Source: Bacteroidota bacterium (GTDB taxonomy: Bacteria; Bacteroidota; Bacteroidia; UKL13-3). From it: 64,000 nt of DNA. Shown here piece after piece: positions 27,637-35,929 of this stretch. The notes under the pieces are model-generated. The model was not told the DNA's origin. It searched no databases and worked only from the letters and a program-made list of their open reading frames with translations. The first letter of the stretch is position 1, and every line of letters begins with the position of its first letter. The stretch is taken from contig JAIYCU010000016.1 of assembly GCA_027487835.1 (NCBI GenBank), positions 39,313 through 103,312 of the forward strand, in the 5' to 3' direction. The translations under genes and the position numbers were made by a program.

Positions 27637-28296
27637 TTAAAATTGTTGGTCAAGGTCTTGGCTCCATTTTTCAGGATTGCTTGCCCAATTGCTTAGGGCT
27701 TGTTGCTCTGGAATTGTTATATATCCCTTTTCGGCAGCCACATTTACCAAGGCACTATAATTACTTAATGAAAAATAAGGACAGTTGGCGTTTTCAAAAT
27801 TTTGCTTTGCTGTATTAAATCCATACGTAAATATACAAGTCAGCCCTAAAACTTCCACGCCAAAATCTCTTAAAGCTTCAATAGCTTGTAAACTGCTTTT
27901 ACCTGTAGAAACTAAATCTTCTATCACCACTACCCTATCTCCAGGCTTAATATCACCCTCTACTTGCTTGCCCATTCCGTGCTTTTTAGGTTCTGAACGT
28001 ACGTAGCCAAATGGCAATTCCATTTCATCTGCAACCAATGCTCCGGGTGCAATTCCGGCAGTGGCTACCCCTATGATTGCTTGTACATTTGGAAATTTTT
28101 CTTTAACAAGACTTGCAAGTGCTTTTTTAATATCGGTTCTAATAGCAGGATGTGAAAGTGAGAGTCGGTTATCACTATAAATTGGCGACTTTAACCCACT
28201 GGCCCAGATAAAGGGTTGGCTGGGACTTAACTTTATTGCTTTAATTTGAAGCAAATATTCTGCTATCTTTGTTTCCGTATCTATCTTATGTTGCAT
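27637..28296 (-). CDS. pyrE: orotate phosphoribosyltransferase
   Basis: A 219-residue enzyme that joins orotate to PRPP, forming OMP in pyrimidine synthesis. The PRPP-binding motif VVVIEDLVSTGKSS and the catalytic-loop region RSEPKKHGMG are both clear. It begins the minus-strand pyrE-plsC-gatC-ABC run and diverges from the NUDIX gene, the two ATGs being only 8 nt apart, so the promoters overlap the opposite gene. Confidence 0.95.
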   Translation of the reverse strand: MQHKIDTETKIAEYLLQIKAIKLSPSQPFIWASGLKSPIYSDNRLSLSHPAIRTDIKKALASLVKEKFPNVQAIIGVATAGIAPGALVADEMELPFGYVRSEPKKHGMGKQVEGDIKPGDRVVVIEDLVSTGKSSLQAIEALRDFGVEVLGLTCIFTYGFNTAKQNFENANCPYFSLSNYSALVNVAAEKGYITIPEQQALSNWASNPEKWSQDLDQQF

Positions 28297-28301
28297 ACGC
28301 G

Positions 28302-28309
28302 CAAATGTA
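28302..28309 (-). promoter_or_regulatory. possible -7 element of pyrE
   Basis: On the minus strand this reads TACATTTG, an exact TAnnTTTG match, 5 nt upstream of the pyrE ATG. It lies inside the start of the NUDIX gene. No clear TTG lies 17-23 nt further upstream, so support is partial. Confidence 0.35.
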
Positions 28310-28916
28310 TAAATTTTTCATAAACGATAAGCCATTAATCATCTGCAAAGATATTCCCAGTGAAACTAGGTTTGCAGACTTGGAGGTATTTACTAATCAA
28401 GACCTAGAAAAGCCTTTGGAATTGGTAAGAAAAATTGAGGAACCAACTGCAAAAGGGGGTATCTTAATTTGTGCTGACCCAACCCAGGTACTGATAACTT
28501 TTAAGTCGCAGTTTACCACCATACATGCGGGTGGAGGAATAGTATTTAATGAAGATGGGCAATTGTTATTAATGAAAAGATTGGGGAAATGGGATTTACC
28601 AAAGGGTAAAATTGATCCAGGCGAAACGGTGGAAGAAGGCGCTAAAAGAGAGGTTGAAGAGGAATGTGGAATTAAAGACTTGGAAATAGTATCTTACTTT
28701 AAGGACACTTTTCACACCTATAAATTGCAAGGCCATCGATTTTTGAAGGTATCGCATTGGTATCAAATGCATACAACTTTCAAGGGCGCCTTAATCCCTC
28801 AGTTAGAGGAAAACATTACGGAAGTGATTTGGGAAAACAAGGAAAACATCAATCCTGAGAAGATGGATACGTATGAATCTATTAGAGAATTATTGTTTGA
28901 TTTTTATGCTGTTTAG
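28305..28916 (+). CDS. NUDIX hydrolase
   Basis: I choose ATG at 28305 (MYKFFINDKP), giving 203 residues; an upstream ATG at 28269 would overlap pyrE. The Nudix box is complete: G-x5-E-x7-REVEEECGI (about 104-126, starting GKIDPGE). An N-terminal segment of about 70 residues precedes the Nudix fold. Substrate is unknown. The gene sits between pyrE and coaD, as often in this phylum, and ends 2 nt from the convergent coaD stop. Confidence 0.9.
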   Translation: MYKFFINDKPLIICKDIPSETRFADLEVFTNQDLEKPLELVRKIEEPTAKGGILICADPTQVLITFKSQFTTIHAGGGIVFNEDGQLLLMKRLGKWDLPKGKIDPGETVEEGAKREVEEECGIKDLEIVSYFKDTFHTYKLQGHRFLKVSHWYQMHTTFKGALIPQLEENITEVIWENKENINPEKMDTYESIRELLFDFYAV

Positions 28917-28918
28917 CA

Positions 28919-29377
28919 TTAAATAACAACCTCTTTAGGGACAAAATCGGTTATTTCGCCACCATTACGTATTAAATCTCTAACAACAGAGGAGCTTATT
29001 GGGGTATAAGCAGGATCGCACATTAAGAAAACGGTTTCGGCTTGCGGGTAAATGATTTTATTCATTTGCGCAATATTTTTCTCGTAGTCAAAATCGGCCA
29101 TATTACGAATCCCTCTCAAGATAAATTGGGCCCCAATTTGTTCACAATACTTTACGGTTAAACCTTCATAAAAATCGGCTTTAACTTTTAGGTTATTTTT
29201 AAAGATATCGTTGATCCATTGAATCCTTCTTTCGACAGGAAAGAGGGTAGCTTTATTGATATTATGGCCAATCCCAACAATAATTTCGTCAAAAATTGGC
29301 AAGGCTCTTTCGATAATATTAACGTGACCAACTGTTATTGGGTCGAAAGTGCCGGGAAATAGGGCTATTTTTTTCAT
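28919..29377 (-). CDS. coaD: phosphopantetheine adenylyltransferase
   Basis: I choose ATG at 29377 (MKKIALFPGTFDPIT); the longer frame upstream is repeat-derived. The 152-residue product has the nucleotidyltransferase motif GTFDPITVGH (about 9-18), the RGIRN loop and the SSSVVRD motif near the C-terminus. It catalyses the penultimate step of coenzyme A synthesis. Its upstream neighbour in the original operon appears to be rsmD, now separated by the repeat-flanked GxxExxY gene. Confidence 0.95.
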   Translation of the reverse strand: MKKIALFPGTFDPITVGHVNIIERALPIFDEIIVGIGHNINKATLFPVERRIQWINDIFKNNLKVKADFYEGLTVKYCEQIGAQFILRGIRNMADFDYEKNIAQMNKIIYPQAETVFLMCDPAYTPISSSVVRDLIRNGGEITDFVPKEVVI

Positions 29378-29426
29378 GAGAATACTCAAAAATAAACAAC
29401 AAATCCTAAACCACCAAATCCTGCAA

Positions 29427-29486
29427 GCCACAGATAATATTCTGCCACAAATGCACAGATAGAGAACTGCCACAGATTCACAGATG
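29427..29486. repeat. left-hand degenerate repeats flanking the GxxExxY gene
   Basis: Three degenerate copies start GCCACAGAT or GCCACAAAT; the clearest, at 29469-29485, reads GCCACAGATTCACAGAT. This is the reverse complement of the unit in the array at 30127-30323, so the two flanks are inverted relative to each other. Confidence 0.75.
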
Positions 29487-29676
29487 GTTTTACAAGAGAG
29501 GTTAAATAATCAAATAAGAGTTATAACAAATAGAATTACAAATTTCACCCTGAATAAAGAGTTGTAGGAAACCTGCGCATTAAACAACTGAATTTTAAAA
29601 ATTAAACTTAATGTGTAAATTAAGATTATAAACATTTCTAATTTATTAATCAACTAAAAATCAAATTTTTAAACCC

Positions 29677-30057
29677 ATGTCACAAGATAAATTTATTCAT
29701 AAAGACAAAAGTTATCAAATTATTGGAGCTTGTATGGAGTTGCATAATCAACTTGGTTCCGGTTTCCTTGAAATAGTTTATAAGGATGCTTTAGAAATTG
29801 AGTTTAACAAACGAAACATAAAATATGAACGAGAGAAATGTTATTCTGTATACTACAAAGGTATTTTACTTCCTCATAACTTTTATGCCGACTTTGTGGT
29901 TTTTGATGATATAATTATAGAGGTAAAAGGCGTGAAGGATATCAACCCAGAACACAAGGCTCAAGTTATTAATTACCTTAAGGTTTCAAGAAATCACTTA
30001 GCATTACTTGTAAATTTCGGAAAGCCAACACTTGACTATCATCGATTTGTTTTATAA
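29677..30057 (+). CDS. GxxExxY protein (PD-(D/E)XK nuclease-like family)
   Basis: A 126-residue protein with the name-giving motif GSGFLEIVY (about 27-35), then YADFVVFDDIIIEVKG, which has the D-x(n)-E-x-K spacing of a PD-(D/E)XK fold, and a C-terminal LLVNFGKP. Members are common, often multicopy, in Bacteroidota; biochemical function is not settled. It is the only gene here on the plus strand between minus-strand coaD and rsmD, and inverted repeat arrays lie on both sides. The active-site Asp, Glu and Lys appear intact. Confidence 0.85.
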   Translation: MSQDKFIHKDKSYQIIGACMELHNQLGSGFLEIVYKDALEIEFNKRNIKYEREKCYSVYYKGILLPHNFYADFVVFDDIIIEVKGVKDINPEHKAQVINYLKVSRNHLALLVNFGKPTLDYHRFVL

Positions 30058-30126
30058 ATAATGCTTCGAAAAGAAGTCTGATTTTTTTACTAATGCTTTT
30101 AATGTTTGATACCAATATATTTAAAG

Positions 30127-30323
30127 CATCTGTGGCATCCTAACTGTGAATCTGTGGCAACATATCTGTGCATCTGTGGCAACTTATCTGTGAATCTGAG
30201 GCAACTTATCTGTGAATCTGTGGCAACTTATCTGTGCATCTGTGGCAAAATATCTGTGAATCTGTGGCAACTTATCTGTGAATCTGTGGCAACTTATCTG
30301 TGCATCTGTGGCAACCTAACTGT
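30127..30323. repeat. 22-bp tandem array downstream of the GxxExxY gene
   Basis: Eight full 22-nt units and a ninth of 21 nt, based on AATCTGTGGCAACTTATCTG plus TG, with AATC or CATC at the start and a few point differences. Unit 9 (30303-30323) contains CTA, the complement of the rsmD TAG stop. A plus-strand frame runs through the array, but its peptide is just the repeat translated. Confidence 0.92.
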
Positions 30324-30855
30324 AGCTGACGAAGAAGGAGAAGGTGGATTGACCGTATTCTTTGCGCTTCTCAAACCCTTTTATAAAACTTAAATCTTGC
30401 AAGGTAGCATGTTCAATGATTGCAATTCCTTCTTTGGCTAGTATTGATTCGCCCATTAGTATTTCAGCCAAAGCTGGGATTCCCGATAATCCATAAGGTG
30501 GGTCAGCAAAAACAATATCAAACTGAGTTTTATTCTGATTTAAAAATGTAAACACATCCTGTTTACGTGCCTTTATTTGGTTCAAACCGAAACCTAATGA
30601 AGCCTTTTTAATAAAATTAACACATCCGAAATCTTGGTCGACACTAATTACCTCTGCGGCTTTTCTAGAGGCAAATTCATAACTCATATTACCTGTACCT
30701 GCAAATAAATCCAACACTTTAATCCCTTCCAGATTCATCCGTGCATCCAACATATTAAAGAGGCTTTCCTTTGCTCTATCTGTAGTTGGCCGAACAGGGA
30801 GTCCTTTGGGTGCTTGAATGAGCAATCCCTTTTTTTCGCCCCCAATTATTCGCAC
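30316..30855 (-). CDS. rsmD: 16S rRNA (guanine(966)-N(2))-methyltransferase
   Basis: A 179-residue SAM-dependent methyltransferase with motif I LDLFAGTGNMS (about 49-59) and the catalytic DPPYGL. It modifies G966 of 16S rRNA. The start is GTG at 30855, overlapping DUF3822 by 10 nt. The C-terminus ends TFSFFVSYS; the last residues and the stop come from the adjacent repeat array, so the native end has probably been replaced without touching the catalytic domain. Confidence 0.92.
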   Translation of the reverse strand: MRIIGGEKKGLLIQAPKGLPVRPTTDRAKESLFNMLDARMNLEGIKVLDLFAGTGNMSYEFASRKAAEVISVDQDFGCVNFIKKASLGFGLNQIKARKQDVFTFLNQNKTQFDIVFADPPYGLSGIPALAEILMGESILAKEGIAIIEHATLQDLSFIKGFEKRKEYGQSTFSFFVSYS

Positions 30856-31700
30856 AATATCGCAGAAGATTCAGTGAAAAATTGGTATTCAGCAAATTCT
30901 TTAAAACTTCCTGGATAAACAAAGTTCTTAGGTTTAATGGCAAACTGAACACTTCGAACATACTTTGCCAACAAACCTTGAATGCTTGGTAGCACTGGAG
31001 AGTTGCCATAAATTACAACATCACAGGCATGCGATATTTGCAATTGCTCTGCACAAGCCAAAAGAAAATAAACAATTTCTGTTTCGTTTTCAAAGGCATA
31101 GGTATTGTAGAATTTGAGTTCTTTATCGATGTTTAGCAACTCAAAATAACCTGGATGTATTTGTAAGTGTAATTTATTTGCAGCTTCTGAAAACTGCTGA
31201 TGTTCTACAGCTTTTATAAACAATAAAGAAGAATGAAAAACATCAACCATTGGCATATTAAAACGAATTAATTTTATCAATTCATTTCTTACATTGAACA
31301 AGGAAGCCGTTTGTTGCACATGCATTTTACAATACAAAACTTGTGAGTTTGGTAAAATATGATGATTGAGTTGATGGTAGCTTTCTGTTTCAATAATATT
31401 TAAGAGCGAATCAGGAACCAAAGTGCAATTACCATCAGAAATTACCACTTTTCTATCTTTAAACTTTACTTTCAAACCATCCATTAACGGGGCGATTGAT
31501 TTAAGCTCATCATAAGATAATTGAAGAAAATTTTGTTGAATACCAGAAAACACTTTCATTTCAAGTATTTGCTTGGCAGCTGGATCATAGGTTACCGAAC
31601 TGATATGATTTGGCGAGAAAAAAAGTACATTTGTCAGCCTTTGGTTATCAATAGCATGATATTGATTATCTGAATATGTTTTAGTGTTTATGGATAGCAC
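30846..31700 (-). CDS. DUF3822 family protein
   Basis: A 284-residue protein with a GTG start at 31700, matching the Bacteroidota DUF3822 family by its position directly upstream of rsmD and by features such as a central FYNTYAFENETEIVYFLL. The fold appears to be a duplicated actin/ASKHA-like domain, but this is a tentative impression. No catalytic residue can be named. It overlaps rsmD by 10 nt, implying coupled translation. Confidence 0.75.
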   Translation of the reverse strand: MLSINTKTYSDNQYHAIDNQRLTNVLFFSPNHISSVTYDPAAKQILEMKVFSGIQQNFLQLSYDELKSIAPLMDGLKVKFKDRKVVISDGNCTLVPDSLLNIIETESYHQLNHHILPNSQVLYCKMHVQQTASLFNVRNELIKLIRFNMPMVDVFHSSLLFIKAVEHQQFSEAANKLHLQIHPGYFELLNIDKELKFYNTYAFENETEIVYFLLACAEQLQISHACDVVIYGNSPVLPSIQGLLAKYVRSVQFAIKPKNFVYPGSFKEFAEYQFFTESSAILCE

Positions 31701-31753
31701 AATATTTCCTTGTTACCTTCGCAAAGTAGTAAAACCAAAACAAATAAAGAATA

Positions 31754-32191
31754 GTGCAAATATTTAAACCACAAAATCCAGCATTTGAAGCCATGATTAA
31801 AGAGAAAATGGCACATAACCATTTTATGAATCATTTAGGCTTTAAAGCCACCAGCATAGCGGCTGGCAAGGTAGAAGGCATTTTAGAAATAAAACCAGAG
31901 CACAAACAGCAAATAGGATTTTTGCATGGTGGCGTTAGCGCCACCTTAGCAGATTTGGCAGCAGGATTTGCAGCCTTTACGCTTATAAAGGAGGGCCAAA
32001 CCTTGGTTACCATAGAATTGAAAATTTCTTACCTTAATCCTGGTATTGGAGAAAAAGCATTGGCGATAGGGACTGTTTTAAAAATCGGGCAAAAGGTGGC
32101 CTTTGCAGAAGCAGAAATTTACTCGATGCAAGGGGAAGATCGATTACTTATTGCAAAAGCTTCTGGAACCTATGCCATTATTGAAATTTAG
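31754..32191 (+). CDS. PaaI-family hotdog thioesterase
   Basis: A 145-residue hotdog-fold protein. The segment GFLHGGVSATLADLAAGFA (about 55-73) is the PaaI/YdiI signature, with the helix Asp as the predicted catalytic acid. These enzymes hydrolyse acyl-CoA thioesters, in some cases aromatic ones. The GTG at 31754 starts the longest sensible frame; an ATG 13 codons later is the alternative. It is convergent with the thioredoxin-like gene, 1 nt apart. Confidence 0.85.
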   Translation: MQIFKPQNPAFEAMIKEKMAHNHFMNHLGFKATSIAAGKVEGILEIKPEHKQQIGFLHGGVSATLADLAAGFAAFTLIKEGQTLVTIELKISYLNPGIGEKALAIGTVLKIGQKVAFAEAEIYSMQGEDRLLIAKASGTYAIIEI

Positions 32192-32192
32192 C

Positions 32193-32792
32193 TTACTTCT
32201 TCCATTTAATGCCGCAGCCAATGGCTTTGGTAACAGAGTTTAGGATAGGTTTTCCTGCCAAAAAAGCATCTAAAGCATTTTCAAGATACTTTTCTTTTAC
32301 CAATTTAGGGTCCTCAAAATTATCATCAATGGCGCCAATGTAAATTACATTTCTTTTGGCATCTAAAACAAATACATGAGGCGTACGCATGGCACCATAG
32401 GCTTTAGCAATGGCTTGTGACTCATCTATTAAATACAAAAAAGGATATTTGTATTTCTTAGCCCGCTTCTTCATATTTTCATAGCTATCCTCAGGTTCGC
32501 GCACAGGGTCATTGGGATTAATAGCTACAACCGGCATTCCTTTAGGTGCATATTTTTTATGCAAGGCAATAATTCTTTGTTCATATGCCTGAGAAAAAGG
32601 ACAATGATTACAAGTGAAAATAATAATAAAACCTTTACCCTTTGCAAGACTAGCCAGAGAATACATTTTACCGTCTGTGGCTTTAAGGTTAAAATCTACG
32701 GCAGTATCTCCGGGTTTATATCCAGAGGTTTGGGCAAAATTCTGGATACTGGTGACTAATAAAAAGGTTAAAAAAACAATTACTTTTTTCAT
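32193..32792 (-). CDS. exported thioredoxin-fold protein (redoxin type)
   Basis: A 199-residue protein with a signal peptide (MKKVIVFLTFLLVTSIQNFAQ) and a thioredoxin/AhpC-TSA fold. The redox site is FTCNHCPFS, a CxxC in the usual position, and the cis-Pro region is MRTPHVFVLD. It probably acts as a periplasmic thiol oxidoreductase. It overlaps the upstream TlpA-like gene by 4 nt, suggesting a two-protein redox unit. Confidence 0.85.
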   Translation of the reverse strand: MKKVIVFLTFLLVTSIQNFAQTSGYKPGDTAVDFNLKATDGKMYSLASLAKGKGFIIIFTCNHCPFSQAYEQRIIALHKKYAPKGMPVVAINPNDPVREPEDSYENMKKRAKKYKYPFLYLIDESQAIAKAYGAMRTPHVFVLDAKRNVIYIGAIDDNFEDPKLVKEKYLENALDAFLAGKPILNSVTKAIGCGIKWKK

Positions 32793-33271
32793 GGTTGTAT
32801 TTTATCTATTATGGCTTTAAGGGTTGCTAAATTAAGTTCGCCTTCATTAAAAAATCTTTTGTTATCACTTCCTCTAAAAATTAGCGTTGCAGGCAATGAT
32901 CCTTCCCACAACGGTTCAACCAAATTAACCCAAACATTGGGGTCAGTTTCACTCATCCACCAAACTTCAGAATTTATTTTTTTGCTCACAAGAAAAGGTT
33001 TCAGTTTGGGCTCTACTTGCTTTTTAAAATCATTGCTAAGCAAAATAACCTTCACTTTCTTACCTTGGTACTCTGAATTTATCTGTTCAAAAATGGGAAG
33101 TTCTTCTACACAGGGTTTGCACCAAGTTGCCCAAAAATTAAGGATATAAAGAGTATCACTTTTACTATTTAACAAAGCAGCTAGTTCTACCTTATTAATG
33201 GTTTTTACCTCTTGGGCAAAAGTAAAATTCCACACAAAAAGCTGAACCAAAAAGATAAAAATATATTTCAT
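32789..33271 (-). CDS. TlpA-like periplasmic thiol-disulfide oxidoreductase
   Basis: A 160-residue exported thioredoxin-like protein: a hydrophobic leader ending NFTFAQ, then FWATWCKPCVEELP with the WCxxC active site (about 49-52). It likely reduces or isomerises disulfides in the periplasm. It overlaps the next gene by ATGA (4 nt). Its own ATG overlaps the TGA of a short upstream frame at 33268, a typical coupling arrangement that supports a small gene upstream. Confidence 0.87.
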   Translation of the reverse strand: MKYIFIFLVQLFVWNFTFAQEVKTINKVELAALLNSKSDTLYILNFWATWCKPCVEELPIFEQINSEYQGKKVKVILLSNDFKKQVEPKLKPFLVSKKINSEVWWMSETDPNVWVNLVEPLWEGSLPATLIFRGSDNKRFFNEGELNLATLKAIIDKIQP

Positions 33272-33484
33272 AATTTAATACCCAAACATAGATTGCTTGC
33301 ATCCTCTAAATCTGGCACAATATAACTATAAATAGCTAAGGAATCATTAATTTCAAAAGTCAAAGTCTCCCCCACTTTACTTACATTTTCGCTATTTTTT
33401 TCGGTCGGTTTGAACCAAAACAACAGGCAATTCTGCTAGAATAACCGACAAAAAAGAATTGCTTGTTGAAAGTATTATGCCCAT
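33268..33484 (-). pseudogene. probable small gene upstream of tlpA-like gene, frameshifted at an A7 run
   Basis: From ATG at 33484 a frame encodes MGIILSTSNSFL... to LVQTDRKK and stops at TAG just after a run of seven A. Reading on with one A fewer gives an uninterrupted coding-like tail (NSENVSKVGETL ... LCLGIKL) whose TGA overlaps the next gene's ATG as ATGA. The joined product would be about 71 residues. The coding-like tail and perfect coupling argue for a real gene with a one-base insertion, a sequencing indel at the homopolymer, or slippage. I recognise no family. Confidence 0.4.
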
Positions 33485-33565
33485 TTTTATAAAAAGTGTA
33501 AAACAAAGTTAAGGAAAGCGGCTTTATTTGTGTGTTGATTATATAAATTTTGAATCGTTTTTAAC

Positions 33566-34984
33566 ATGAAGTTAAGTTTTTTAGGTGCGGCAAGGCAAGT
33601 TACAGGAAGTATGTATTTAGTTACACTGGATACGGGATATAAAATACTTATTGATTGTGGAATGGATTATGAAATGAAAAAAAATCCTGTTAGCAGAGGT
33701 TATTTATTTCCATTTGAGCCTGTGACTATCGACTTAGTAATCTTAACACATGCGCACATAGACCATAGCGGCAATTTGCCAGCTCTAACTGCAGGTGGGT
33801 ATAAAGGGTCAATTATTTCCACACCAGCAACAGCCGAACTTACCTCATTTTTACTATTTGACTCGGCCAATATCCAATGGAATGATTACCGCAAAAACTT
33901 AGCAAATACAAAGAAAACAAGGAGAGAGTTTATACCTAAACCCCTGTTTACAGAAAAACAAGTGCAAGAATGTGTTGACCAATTTTTAACACTTCACCTG
34001 CATAAACCCTTTAAGGTAAATGATCAAATTTCTATTAAATTAATAGAGGCCGGACATTTGCTAGGAGCAGCTAGTATAGAATTAAGTATAACTGAAAAAG
34101 GCGTTACACAAAAAATAGGATTTACTGGAGATTTAGGAAGAACCAATAGTAAATTAGTTAAGAATGGGGAATTTTTTGAGAATATAAATTACCTCATAAC
34201 AGAATCTACTTATGGCGGAAGAAAACACTTAGTTGAGAAGAATCCAGAGGATGAATTATTATCGTATATCCAAAAAACTTGTATCGAATTTAGAGGCAGA
34301 TTGGTTATACCAGCCTTCAGTGTTGGCAGAACCCAAGCCATTGTTTTTACCATTCATCAATTAAAACAAAAAGGATTAATCCCAGGCTGGTTAAAGGTTT
34401 TTGTGGATAGCCCTTTAGCCATTAAAAGTACACCTGTTTATGAAAGACATCCCTACTTATTAAACGAAGAAGCCGCTAACTTTTTAAGAACACATGGCAA
34501 CTTGTTTCATTTCGAAGGAATAGAATATTTGGAAGGAATGGATGAGCATGATGAACTTTTGAAATATTATGACCCCTGCATTATCATTAGTGCCGCTGGC
34601 ATGGTAGAAGGGGGACGTATTCAAGAACATGTAACCAATAATATAGAAAATCCTTACAGCACTATTTTAATCGCAGGATTTTGTGCAGAAGGAACCCTAG
34701 GACATCGTTTATTGCAAGGGCAATCTTCTATTAGAATTAAAAATAAGGATAGAAACATCTATGCAAAAATTGCCAGAACAGATGTATTTAGTTCGCATCC
34801 CGACCATGATGAGGTAAAAAATTACGTAATGAATGCCCAAGAAAAAAGTGGTGATAATTTAAAAAAGATATTCTTAGTTCATGGCGATGTCCCACAACTT
34901 ATGGCCATGCAGGCAGATTTAACTGCCGAAGGCTTGGGAGATAAAGTTGTAGTACCAGATATGCAAGAAGACTTTTACTTATAA
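33566..34984 (+). CDS. MBL-fold RNA-processing exonuclease (beta-CASP family)
   Basis: A 472-residue metallo-beta-lactamase protein. The zinc motif THAHIDHSG (about 59-67) is clear, and beta-CASP motifs follow, including GDLGR, TESTYGGR, PAFSVGRTQA, SAAGMVEGG and a C-terminal His in VFSSHPDHDE. Such proteins act as RNA endo/exonucleases. The family is widespread and mostly uncharacterised in Bacteroidota. It starts a plus-strand run with a DMT transporter 2 nt later and a PolX-like gene. Confidence 0.9.
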   Translation: MKLSFLGAARQVTGSMYLVTLDTGYKILIDCGMDYEMKKNPVSRGYLFPFEPVTIDLVILTHAHIDHSGNLPALTAGGYKGSIISTPATAELTSFLLFDSANIQWNDYRKNLANTKKTRREFIPKPLFTEKQVQECVDQFLTLHLHKPFKVNDQISIKLIEAGHLLGAASIELSITEKGVTQKIGFTGDLGRTNSKLVKNGEFFENINYLITESTYGGRKHLVEKNPEDELLSYIQKTCIEFRGRLVIPAFSVGRTQAIVFTIHQLKQKGLIPGWLKVFVDSPLAIKSTPVYERHPYLLNEEAANFLRTHGNLFHFEGIEYLEGMDEHDELLKYYDPCIIISAAGMVEGGRIQEHVTNNIENPYSTILIAGFCAEGTLGHRLLQGQSSIRIKNKDRNIYAKIARTDVFSSHPDHDEVKNYVMNAQEKSGDNLKKIFLVHGDVPQLMAMQADLTAEGLGDKVVVPDMQEDFYL

Positions 34985-34986
34985 AA

Positions 34987-35901
34987 ATGGGATACTTAGC
35001 CGCATTTGCTACCTTACTTTGTTGGACCCTTGCTACCTATGTTTTTGCTTTTGCTTCCCGCAAAGCTTCACCAGCCTCTGTTAATAGAGTTAGGCTATTA
35101 TATGCTACCGTTGCCTTAAGTATAATTTGCTGTATTTTTTTCGGTTTGAACCCAATTGAATTATTTACAAATATTAATGCACAGCAATATTTATGGTTTG
35201 GAATTTCGGGATTTTTAGGACTCACCCTAGGAGATTATTTTGCGTTTTCAGCTTTTAAAATATTAGGTAATAGAAGAACAAGTTTGTTTTCTTGCTTTGC
35301 CCCAGGTGCAGCATTTTTAGGGGCAAGCCTATTACTAGATGAAGGCATCACGCTGCAAGGTCTAATTGGCATGTTGGTGTCAGTAATAGGAATTCTCATG
35401 CTTGTATTATCAAGAAAAGAAAAAGAAGGAGTAACACAAGAAGGCCATGGTAATTTTATCGTCGGAGTTATGTATGGCATTTTAGGTGCGGTTGGACAAG
35501 GCATTGGATTAGTTTTTGCAAAAAAAGGATTTGCCGTATCGGCTCCAAATTTCCACCCTATTTATGCCACTTGGGTGAGGATGCTAATAGCGGCAGTAAG
35601 TGTTTATATTATTGGTGCATTTAAGGTAAATTTATGGCAAGAGTTTAAAGATATAAGTTTCAATAAATCGATAATTAAACAGGTTGCGGTTGGTACTCTT
35701 TTTGGGCCTATGATTGGGATAAGTTTTTCTTTGTATGCAGCTACCCATTTGCCCGCAGGTGTGGCACAAACTATTTTTTCTATGTTGCCTATAACCGTTT
35801 TAATTGCAGCTGTAATTTGGTTCAAAGAAAAAGTAAACCTACTCTCCTATTTAGCAGTAGCCATAAGTTTGGCAGGGGTAATGATTCTTGTTTGGCGTTA
35901 A
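34987..35901 (+). CDS. DMT (EamA) family transporter
   Basis: A 304-residue protein with ten predicted membrane helices arranged as two EamA halves, the usual drug/metabolite transporter layout. The substrate cannot be read from sequence. Its ATG follows the nuclease stop by 2 nt, so the genes are probably co-transcribed. One iterated GGTTTGAACC site lies at 35143 within the frame FFGLNP. Confidence 0.85.
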   Translation: MGYLAAFATLLCWTLATYVFAFASRKASPASVNRVRLLYATVALSIICCIFFGLNPIELFTNINAQQYLWFGISGFLGLTLGDYFAFSAFKILGNRRTSLFSCFAPGAAFLGASLLLDEGITLQGLIGMLVSVIGILMLVLSRKEKEGVTQEGHGNFIVGVMYGILGAVGQGIGLVFAKKGFAVSAPNFHPIYATWVRMLIAAVSVYIIGAFKVNLWQEFKDISFNKSIIKQVAVGTLFGPMIGISFSLYAATHLPAGVAQTIFSMLPITVLIAAVIWFKEKVNLLSYLAVAISLAGVMILVWR

Positions 35902-35929
35902 GCTTAGGGTTTAATACCTTGCAACAAGT

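Larger units (their letters stand above)
29427..30323. mobile_element. putative repeat-bracketed insertion carrying a GxxExxY gene
   Basis: A segment of about 0.9 kb between rsmD and coaD, bounded by inverted arrays of a 22-nt repeat and carrying one plus-strand gene against the minus-strand operon. The rsmD stop codon (30316-30318) is inside the last repeat unit. The organisation mirrors the four-helix-bundle locus at 19.2-19.55 kb. No transposase is present, so mobility is inferred, not shown. Confidence 0.45.

Noticed and set aside
29378..29473. N-terminal extension of coaD
   Set aside because: The extra 32 codons are partly repeat-derived and Cys/Ile/Trp-rich; MKKIALFPGTFDPIT is the family start.
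30127..30323. CRISPR-like array
   Set aside because: Units are contiguous 22-mers with no unique spacers.
30106..30393. Open frame encoding a Cys-Ile-Cys-Gly rich repeat peptide
   Set aside because: It is the 22-bp array translated and then overlaps the rsmD coding end; not a gene.
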